Of a stretch of DNA of 27,520 bases, positions 1 through 8,000 are shown in pieces (the first letter of the stretch is position 1; the number at the start of each line of letters is the position of its first letter). The DNA is taken from positions 1 through 27,520 of the forward strand of contig NZ_UETR01000042.1 of assembly GCF_900491745.1 (NCBI RefSeq), written 5' to 3'. The translations under genes were made by a program, and so were the position numbers. Under the pieces are notes generated by a model. It saw nothing but the letters and a program-made list of their open reading frames with translations. It was not told the DNA's origin and ran no database searches. The stretch comes from Amarolinea aalborgensis (GTDB lineage: Bacteria; Chloroflexota; Anaerolineae; SSC4; Amarolineaceae).

Positions 1-3000
1 ATCTACACCCAGATCGTGGGTATCGGCGGTACACAAATCCTCAACGTCACTGGAACGGGACGCTATGTCAGGATGTACGGTACTGCCCGGCAAACCTCAG
101 GCTGGGGCTATGCTCTGTGGGAATTCGAAGTTTACGACCACATGGTGGCGACCTCATCACCCACGCCTACACCTTTGCCTGTCATCACACCACCAGCCGG
201 TCAGTGGACTGAAGTGGGGGCTGGTTCTGCCAGCAACGGGGGGATCAGCAACAACAGCGGGGTTTCTCGTTTGCCGAGCCTGGCTCTCAGCTCGGGCGGC
301 GCCCCCTATGTCGCCTGGCAAGATCAGACGGCCGGCAACTGGGAAGTCTACGGCCGTTGGTTTGATGGCGAGACCTGGCAGGAAATCGGCGCCGGGGCAG
401 CCAGCGGCGGCGGCATCAGCAACAACAGCGGTGGATCAGGCGAGCGTCCGCCGAGCCTGGCCCTGGACGCCTCGAACACGCCCTACGTGGCTTGGGACGA
501 CACAACAGCTGGCAATTTCGAGGTATACGGACGGCAGTTTGACGGGACCGGTTGGGTCGAAATGGGCGCTGGGTCAGCCACTGGCGGCGGGATCAGCAAC
601 CATCCCGCGCGCTCCTGGGCGCCCAGCCTGGCGGTCAGCCATGCCGGCGTTCCTCACGTGGCCTGGACCGATGATCGCTCCGGCATAGACCTTATTTACG
701 AGAAGGCCTTCGACAGCGGCACTGGAACGTGGACCGGGGGCGTAGCCTCCGGTTGCGGCGGCAACGGGATGTTGGCCTTCGATCCATGGGACACGCTCTA
801 CCTGGTGAGCCGTGATTGCTGGAATAGTATCTGGCTGGTCCAGTTTGACGGCGATCATTGGACGGCCCTGGGCGGCGCTGCGAATGGAAGCCCACCAGGC
901 TCAACTGCCGGTGAACAGGCAGTAGCCATTGACTCTGCAGGTACGCCCTACATCGCCTGGGTCCAGCAAGACAACGGCAACTGGGAAGTCTACGTCAAAC
1001 GGCTTGCTCCAACCGGCTGGGCCGAAGTGGGCGTCGGCTCGGCCACCGGCGGCGGCATCAGTAACAGCGGCGCCTCCTCGCGCAAGCCGAGCCTGGCCAT
1101 CGATCCCGCAGGTTACCCCTTCCTGGCCTGGGAAGACGGCGACCGCATCTACGTCAAACGGTTCGACGGTATAAACTGGGTCGAAGTCAGCCCCGGATCG
1201 GCCAGCAGCGATGGACTTGGCCTCGGCAATGCGCCCAGCCTGGGCATAAATACGCTTGGGCAGCCCTACGTGGCATGGGGCAGTCCAACCGGTGAAATTT
1301 TCGTCAAGCGTTGGATTGCCACAGGGAGCGCCACCGCCACACCAACCGTGATGCCGGCGGCCACGGTGACGCCAACCGCAACGCCTGCCCCCGCCCTGCT
1401 CATCTACAGCGATCACTGGCAAGTGCGCTACCGCGACAGCGCCCCCGGCGGCACGGCCTGGCAGCAGACGGACTACGACGACAGCGATTGGGGCTATCCG
1501 GCAAAAGGCAACGGCGTTGCGTTGCCCGAGTCTATCTGGTCGCCTACCAATTTCGTGCCCGCTCCGCCACAGATCTGGTACGGCCGCCAATCCTTTGTGT
1601 TGACTTCCCTACCGAGCACGGCGCAGTTTGACACGGTGTCCGCCAACGACGACGTGATCATCTGGTTGAATGGAACACAGGTTTACTACGACTGGAACAA
1701 TTGGTCGAATGGGGCAAACAACATCTCGGTCAACCCCGATTTGCTGCAATTGGGTACAAACGTGTTGGCTTTACAGGCGCGCAACGCCATCGGCAACAAC
1801 GGATGGAACGACGTCGGCCTGCAATATGCACTCCGCCTGATCAACGGCGCCGGCGCGACGGTGACTCCTGCGCCAACGCAGACCCCCTACCTGTCGCCGA
1901 CGCCAACCGCTACCGCAACCGCCGTAGCCACACCGACGCCAACCGCTACCGCAACCGCCGTAGCCACGCCGACAAACACCCCCACCGCGACGAATACTCC
2001 TACGGCCACGCCGACAAACACCCCCACCGCGACGAATACTCCTACGGCCACGCTGACAAACACCCCCACCGTAACACCCACAGGCACGCCAACCGTTCTG
2101 TCTACGGCGACGCCTAGCGCAACGCCGACACCCAACCAGGTTACGATCTCTGCAAGGCGCGTGACGAATCTCAATGCTCGGAGCTTCACCGTCTCTTGGG
2201 TCACGAACCTGCCTGTCACGGGTCAGGTGCGCTTTGGCACAGACTCCGCCAACCTGAACCGATTGGCAAACGACGCGCGTGGCGCCGCGACCGTTGACGA
2301 TATACATTATGTGGTTTTATCAGGCCTCACCCCGGACACCACCTACCTATTCGATCTGCTCTCTGGTGACTCCGTCAATGACAACGGGGGCATCCACTAT
2401 ACCGTAACCACCGGCCCGGAGCTTGCGCCGCCGGCCTCCGACACGGTCTTCGGACAGGTTTTCAAACAGGACGGCACAACCTTCGCCGGGGGCGCCATCG
2501 TGTACGTGAGCGTGCGCGACAATGACGCCCAGGGCGCGGTTGGCCAGTCAAGCTGGCTGTCTGGCCTGGTGTCGGAGAGCGACGGTTACTGGTTCCTGAA
2601 TCTGGCCGAAGCGCGCACCCTCGACGGCGCGGCCTACTTCACCTATTCTGCGTCTGGGGATCGCACGGTGATTGAGGTCGAGGGCGCCGCCGACTGCGAG
2701 GCCGACCTGATCGTAGACACCGCCGACGATAGCCCTGTGGCGAACCTCAGACTATCGTGTCTCCAACAGGCGACCCTCACGTTTAGCCCGGGCTGGAACC
2801 TGCTGGCGTTGCCGCTCAATCCGGTCAGCGCTTACACGGCTCAGTCGTTGTTGGACGCCATCAATGGCCAAGGCGGCAGTTGCAGTGAAATTGACCGCTG
2901 GTACAACGGGGGTTGGTCGGCGCATATCAACGGCTTGCCCTTCAACAACTTCACGGTCGAGCCTGGCAAGGCTTACTTTCTCAAGTGCGCCGCGACCAGT

Positions 3001-3891
3001 CAATGGACACTGGTAGGTCATGCGTCCGTGACCGGCGTTCTGGTGCCGCTGCAACCTGGATGGATTCTGATGGGAGTCCCCTATCCTGCGTCTGGCTACT
3101 ACGCTCAGTCATTGCTGGACGCCATCGCAGCCCAGGGCGGCTTGTGCGGTGAGATTGACCGCTGGTATAACGGTGGATGGTCAGCCCACATCAACGGTCT
3201 GCCGTTCAACAACTTCGCCATTGGACCAGTCTCAGGTTACTTCGTCAAATGCAGCCGGTCCAGCACCTTCGTGCCTGGCCCCGTTGCCGTGATCAATGCG
3301 TTGCCAGATCAGTCCCCGCCGGCCAAGATAGCGCCTCTGTCCCCGGCGCCAAATCCCAAGATCGGCAAGGTGCTCGCAACCAACCGCCGCGATGTGGCGC
3401 TGACGATCACGTGGCGCACCGACCAACCCAGCGACGGCTGGGTGGAATACGGCGCCACGCCCAAGCTAGGCCGGATTGCCTATGACGACCGCGGCGAGAA
3501 GGTAGTCTCTGCGGTGCATCAAGCGACACTGACAGGGCTCTCGCCCGAAACGACCATGTACTACCGCCTGCACTCCGCTAACAGCATTGCCGACAATGGC
3601 GGCAAGCCTTACGAGACGGCCACCCTGGCCAGCATCGCACCTGGTGCGCCGGTCACGGTCTACGGACAGGTGACTGCGCCGGATGGCGCGTCGGCGGTGG
3701 GGGCCGTGGTGTTCGGCTGGCTGATAAACGCCCCAGACAACCGATCAGAGCCGCTGTCGGCGCTGGTTGACGGCTGGGGCTACTGGGTGCTCAGCCTGCC
3801 GGAGGTCGCCTGCGAACAAGCCAAGCTGCACTTGGAGATCGTCGAGCCTAGCGGCAAGACCATCGAACTGGATCGCCCGGCTTGTCAGTGA
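1..3891 (+). CDS. Large exported mosaic protein, 5' end missing (F5/8-C end, propeller-like repeats, Gal-binding-like, Fn3, GWNL modules)
   Basis: The frame is open through base 1, and the codons before the first GTG (base 16) continue a domain, so the gene starts upstream. Residues are counted from base 1. Residues 1-49 look like the end of an F5/8 type C/CBM32 domain (GRYVRMYGTAR, WEFEVYD). About 67-439 hold roughly 60-residue repeats with 'GGGISNNSG', 'PSLAL' and 'PYVAW', like beta-propeller blades. About 464-619 resemble a galactose-binding-like beta-sandwich (DYDDSDW, NDDVIIWLNG, LGTNVLALQARN). A Thr-Pro linker covers 620-713, Fn3-like 714-807, a carboxypeptidase-regulatory-like sandwich 808-919, two GWNL modules 923-1095, then a second Fn3 and sandwich to the end. 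No catalytic motif is visible, so a carbohydrate-binding or surface role is inference. Its C-terminal block is nearly identical in parts to that of the giant gene downstream. No signal peptide can be seen because the start is missing. Confidence 0.9.
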   Translation: MYTQIVGIGGTQILNVTGTGRYVRMYGTARQTSGWGYALWEFEVYDHMVATSSPTPTPLPVITPPAGQWTEVGAGSASNGGISNNSGVSRLPSLALSSGGAPYVAWQDQTAGNWEVYGRWFDGETWQEIGAGAASGGGISNNSGGSGERPPSLALDASNTPYVAWDDTTAGNFEVYGRQFDGTGWVEMGAGSATGGGISNHPARSWAPSLAVSHAGVPHVAWTDDRSGIDLIYEKAFDSGTGTWTGGVASGCGGNGMLAFDPWDTLYLVSRDCWNSIWLVQFDGDHWTALGGAANGSPPGSTAGEQAVAIDSAGTPYIAWVQQDNGNWEVYVKRLAPTGWAEVGVGSATGGGISNSGASSRKPSLAIDPAGYPFLAWEDGDRIYVKRFDGINWVEVSPGSASSDGLGLGNAPSLGINTLGQPYVAWGSPTGEIFVKRWIATGSATATPTVMPAATVTPTATPAPALLIYSDHWQVRYRDSAPGGTAWQQTDYDDSDWGYPAKGNGVALPESIWSPTNFVPAPPQIWYGRQSFVLTSLPSTAQFDTVSANDDVIIWLNGTQVYYDWNNWSNGANNISVNPDLLQLGTNVLALQARNAIGNNGWNDVGLQYALRLINGAGATVTPAPTQTPYLSPTPTATATAVATPTPTATATAVATPTNTPTATNTPTATPTNTPTATNTPTATLTNTPTVTPTGTPTVLSTATPSATPTPNQVTISARRVTNLNARSFTVSWVTNLPVTGQVRFGTDSANLNRLANDARGAATVDDIHYVVLSGLTPDTTYLFDLLSGDSVNDNGGIHYTVTTGPELAPPASDTVFGQVFKQDGTTFAGGAIVYVSVRDNDAQGAVGQSSWLSGLVSESDGYWFLNLAEARTLDGAAYFTYSASGDRTVIEVEGAADCEADLIVDTADDSPVANLRLSCLQQATLTFSPGWNLLALPLNPVSAYTAQSLLDAINGQGGSCSEIDRWYNGGWSAHINGLPFNNFTVEPGKAYFLKCAATSQWTLVGHASVTGVLVPLQPGWILMGVPYPASGYYAQSLLDAIAAQGGLCGEIDRWYNGGWSAHINGLPFNNFAIGPVSGYFVKCSRSSTFVPGPVAVINALPDQSPPAKIAPLSPAPNPKIGKVLATNRRDVALTITWRTDQPSDGWVEYGATPKLGRIAYDDRGEKVVSAVHQATLTGLSPETTMYYRLHSANSIADNGGKPYETATLASIAPGAPVTVYGQVTAPDGASAVGAVVFGWLINAPDNRSEPLSALVDGWGYWVLSLPEVACEQAKLHLEIVEPSGKTIELDRPACQ
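1901..2071 (+). repeat. In-frame DNA tandem repeats coding a Thr-Pro linker
   Basis: Two 36-bp units (1901-1936 and 1937-1972) differ at one base. They are followed by a 42-bp unit repeated 2.35 times (1973-2014, 2015-2056, 2057-2071) with one difference. Both lengths are multiples of three and keep the reading frame, so slippage would change linker length without breaking the gene. They encode ATPT/NTPT-type linker between two folded parts of the protein. Confidence 0.95.
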
Positions 3892-4012
3892 CCATGAGGC
3901 AGCTGAACAAACTGCCCAACCTCACCTCCCTGCGTTTGCCCTGCGACGCCGGGAGGGTGGGAAGCAACCAGCATCCGACAGGATGACATAGACAAGCGTC
4001 ACCGGCCTCCCA

Positions 4013-4021
4013 TGATATAAT
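4013..4021 (+). promoter_or_regulatory. Extended -10 promoter candidate (TGATATAAT)
   Basis: A perfect TATAAT (4016-4021) preceded by TG one base upstream gives an extended -10 element. I see no good -35 box at 17-18 bp. It lies about 53 bp before the GTG start of the dockerin-like gene, in the 182-bp gap after the first gene. Confidence 0.5.
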
Positions 4022-4060
4022 AGAGGCAGTACAGGTATGACAGAAGCGCCCGCCAGCATC

Positions 4061-4066
4061 GAGGAG
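4061..4066 (+). promoter_or_regulatory. Ribosome binding site GAGGAG that fixes a GTG start
   Basis: GAGGAG ends 7 bp before GTG 4074 but 16 bp before the in-frame ATG 4083, so the GTG is the better start for the dockerin-like protein. Confidence 0.7.
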
Positions 4067-4073
4067 ATTCAAC

Positions 4074-4976
4074 GTGAGTCAGATGAATCGCCGGTCCATC
4101 AAAAGAGGCCTGGCTGTCAGCAGCGGTTTGCTCCTGGCGCTGATTGCGCTCGTCGCCAGCGCCGCCTCGCCGCAAACGGCCATCATGGGCATCACCGTCG
4201 GCAGCGTCAACGACGCCAGCTTCAAGGTGTGGTGGGTGACGGATACCGTCACCGATGGACGCATACGGTGGGGCGCCACGCCGGCCCTGGGCCACATCGC
4301 CGAGGATGTACGCGGGAGCAGCACACAGACCGACGTGCATTTCGTGACTGTGTCCGGCCTCAGCCCTACGACGACCTACTACTTCGACGTCGAGTCCGGC
4401 GGTGCAGTCGTCAACAACGGGGGTGCACACTCCACCCTGACCACGGGGCCGATTCTGGGGATCCCCGGCCCCGAAGCGGCGTACGGGCGGATCATGCTCA
4501 GCAACGGTACGGCCGGGAAGGTAGGCGCCGCGCTGCTGGTCAGCCTGCAGGATGCGGATGGTCAGGGCAGCCCGGGAACCTCCGCGCCCATGGCCGCGCT
4601 CAGCGAAGGCGACGGCTGGTGGTTCGTTGACCTGGGTGGTGCGCGCACGGTGAACCTCAATGGCTCGTTCGAGCACTCGCTCAGCGGCGACCGGCTGGTG
4701 CTTTTCGCTGAGGGCGGCGCCGATGGCCAGGATTACCTCAACGCGGGGCCTGGCATTTCCGTACCGCTGCCGAACCTGGTCCTGCAAGCCTGTCCGTGGG
4801 ACCTGGACTCAGACAACCAGGTTGCGGCCAGCGACCTGACCGTGGCGGCCAGGGCGTGGGACAAGACCAGCGGTCAGGCTGGCTACAACGCGCTGGCCGA
4901 TTTCGATAGCAGTGGACGCGTGGGAACCAACGACATCATGGTTATCGCTGCGCACTGGAACCAGACCTGTCCATGA
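4074..4976 (+). CDS. Secreted Fn3 plus dockerin-like protein
   Basis: A 300-residue protein. The N-terminus has an Arg/Lys-rich start (NRRSIKR), a hydrophobic core and an ASA-type cleavage site near residue 30, so it is exported. Residues about 34-125 are an Fn3-like domain (VWWVTDTVTDGRIRWG, LSPTTTYYFDVESGG). About 126-238 are the sandwich domain that always follows this Fn3 in the window. Residues 239-300 look like a type I dockerin: two EF-hand-like loops, DLDSDNQVAASD (D243, D245, D247, D254) and DFDSSGRVGTND (D276, D278, D287), each followed by a helix with 'AARAW' or 'AAHWN'. Dockerins bind cohesins with Ca2+; I recognise no cohesin in this window. The dockerin could equally act as a stand-alone Ca-binding end. 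It lies between the two large mosaic genes on the same strand. Confidence 0.9.
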   Translation: MSQMNRRSIKRGLAVSSGLLLALIALVASAASPQTAIMGITVGSVNDASFKVWWVTDTVTDGRIRWGATPALGHIAEDVRGSSTQTDVHFVTVSGLSPTTTYYFDVESGGAVVNNGGAHSTLTTGPILGIPGPEAAYGRIMLSNGTAGKVGAALLVSLQDADGQGSPGTSAPMAALSEGDGWWFVDLGGARTVNLNGSFEHSLSGDRLVLFAEGGADGQDYLNAGPGISVPLPNLVLQACPWDLDSDNQVAASDLTVAARAWDKTSGQAGYNALADFDSSGRVGTNDIMVIAAHWNQTCP

Positions 4977-5036
4977 TCTTTCGACGTCAGCGGGTACGCT
5001 ACCGCGCCGTCGCCCTGTTCGAAAAAGAGGTGTGTG

Positions 5037-8000
5037 ATGAAACCGCAGAATTCCCTTTACCGACTCTTGACCGCCCTGTTCATCCTGGCGTTGGTGATGC
5101 CTGGGGTGCAGGCAGCACCTGTGCCCGTTACCGCGGCAGGCCCAAGCGCGCACCGTTGGCAGCAGCCGACCGGCCCAGACTCCGGCCTCTATCGCACCCA
5201 GGTCACCTTACGCAATCCCAACGACAGAAAGCGGCTGGATGCGGAAGCAATTGTCGTACTCAGCGAGACGCCAGACGCAGCCCTGGTCCTGGCTGACGAC
5301 CAGCAACTTGAGACCCTGGCGCGACTGAGACTACAGCCAGCCGACACAGGCGAAGTTGGCGGGCTTTTACGCGTCCAGGGGCCAGAGAAGGCCTGGCTCG
5401 CGGCCAGCCTGGCGCCGTTGGTGGCACAAGGCATGGCGTTGCAGGTCCTGGTGACCGGCAAAACCGCTTCGACGGAGGCCGTTGCCGGCGCGCGTGCGGC
5501 CCTGCGCACAACCCTGCAGGCGCTGACATCTGAGCAGCGCGCCGGCCTGGCTGCTGCGTCCAGCGACGATGAAGACGGCGACGGGCTGACCAATACGCAG
5601 GAAGCCTGGTGGTGCACCGATTCGTTGAACCCCGACACTGACAACGATGGCCGGAGCGATGGAACCGAGATCCAGGCACTCAAGGACTGGATGGGGAACT
5701 GGCGCGCGGGTCCGCCCGGCGAGACCCCCTGGCCGAGCTGGCCGTTCAACTCAACCACATGTCCTGACAAAGATCACGATTCGATCCCTAACCTGGCCGA
5801 GCGCTGGGAGTTGGGTCTGGATATGGACATGGAAAGTACGGATCGCGATCGATACGACGACGGTCAGGAGGTCTTTGGAACGACCTATTGCCCGGGGAGC
5901 GGCAACGCCTGTGGCTACGGACAACTTCCATCTGCGAACCATGACGGCATTCTGCTGTTTCCTCACATGCCCTCTTGGGTGAAAGCGCCTGGAAATCACC
6001 CACTCGTTGCTGCTCTGCCGCGCCTTGCCTTCTCCATTGTGCCGGCTGCGAATGGTTCCGAGTTCACCCTCCAGACGGCCACGGTTGTTACGACCGATCA
6101 GCGCCACGAACAAGGTGAAACCAGGTCATACAGTACCACGAAGACGGACGGCACGAGTACAAGTGACTCTGAGACGGAGACCTGGGAGAACTGGCAGGAA
6201 TACTCCAAGACGACGGAAGCCACAGGCCGCGCTCCGGATGACACAATCATCAACTCGACCGAGCAACGCCTGCAAGTGACCAATGTCCACATGAAGAGCG
6301 TCACCAACAATTCGACTAATGTCAAGATCAAGAATACCTTCAATCAGGGCGGGGGTTCCGGCCTTGGCAGCGAACTCAGCGCTCCAGTCACAGGTTTCAT
6401 CGTGGACGAAGCGTGTGCAGAGCTTGGTTGCCGCAAGTATGTTGGCTCAGGAATCCGTGCTGGTGTGCGAACCTTTGCACAAGTAGTCCAAGGCACATTG
6501 TTGGGCACATCAGACGCCATCCAAAACGAATTTCGGGCCAACAATTGTGATCCGACAAGCTTCAACCTGGGTCAAATCTTGTGCCGTGTGAAATCAGCAG
6601 GAACGCTGTGGAAGAAGAACTATGATCAGGGACTTGCGGCTGCCACAGCAGCTGAACAAGAGGCACGAGGGGTTCTTGGCGGAAACTATCTCCAGACAGG
6701 ACCGTCAACACTCGATATTAGTCGTGTCTTTCCCATCACTTTCCCCGAGCCTCGTTTCATTCCTACTGAGACAAATACGACTGGTTCATCAACGGGCGGC
6801 GCTCGGACGACTACCCAAACTACTTACCAGGAGCATTCCGTAACCGAGGGATCGACGCACCAGTTTGGACAGTCGTGGGGAACAGCGACTGCCGAGAATA
6901 GTGTGCATGCGGCTGACCTCTGGTTTGCCTACAAGATCAGTAACATCGGCAACGACTACGCCCGCGTCATCTGTAATCTTGCCATCAACATCTACATTGG
7001 AGATCCCGATCGGCCTGCTGCCACCTACTTCCCAGGGAACGATTTGGGCGGCAACGGCTGCTTCAGCAACTTTCAGCCCGGAGAGTCCCACACCTATTCC
7101 TTTCCCAGTCAGAGTAGGATTGCGCTTACATTGGATCAGATGGCCGCCATTGATCAGGGCGAGGCAGTCCGGTTTGTCATCGAAGACTATTCTCTGGGGC
7201 AAGATGACTACTATGCTGACGACGCCGTGGGAGACAATGTACAGGTCGCAATTGAAGATGGCATCGCCGACGGCGACGAGGATATCGACAACTATCTGAT
7301 CCCTACCTGGGACGACGAAACAGTGCTCGATATCCTGGCCCGTTACTTTCCCCACACCACCGACGCCAACGGTATGATGGTCGCCATCTGGACACCCGAA
7401 TACCGTCCTGACACTCCCGGTTGGTGTGACGAGCCGCAGGTGGTCGGCACGGGTAGCCAACGCACCCTATGGTGTAAACACGCCCTCTCTACCGCTGATT
7501 GGTGGAACGTCTATACAAACGGCATGGGCGATGGCAGCGAGGGCTTCCAGGACACGCCAGCCTCCCCCGGCTCGGCGGCCTTGTTCCGCTTCAACCAGGA
7601 CAGCGACTTGGACGGCTACAGCGACCGCTCCGAGGAACGCTTGGGCACCGATCCCAGCGACCCTGCCGACATCCCCCAGCCGGAGTTGCTGGCTGGCGTC
7701 CACAGCACCCGCACCGGCAACCACGTCGTTTCAACGCTCTCTCTTCTCAACACCGGCCTCTACGACGCCTACGGCGTCGAGGCAGTGATGATTGCGCCCA
7801 ATAACACCATCACGGTGACCAACAACACTGTCGGCGGTTCGGGCCGCGTGCGCGCCCAGAATCAAGTGATCGTCGGCAGCCGCATTCTGCCGCAAAGCCC
7901 GCTGCCCCAGGCCTGGCAGGGATCGAGCCATGCCAAGCCCGCCATCGGAGGTTATTACGCCGGCACAGTGGACCGTACTTACACCTTTACCGTCCAGTGT

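Noticed and set aside
3892..4073. Terminator after the first large gene
   Set aside because: CACCTCCC and GGGAGGGTG pair only in part and no T run follows; not convincing.
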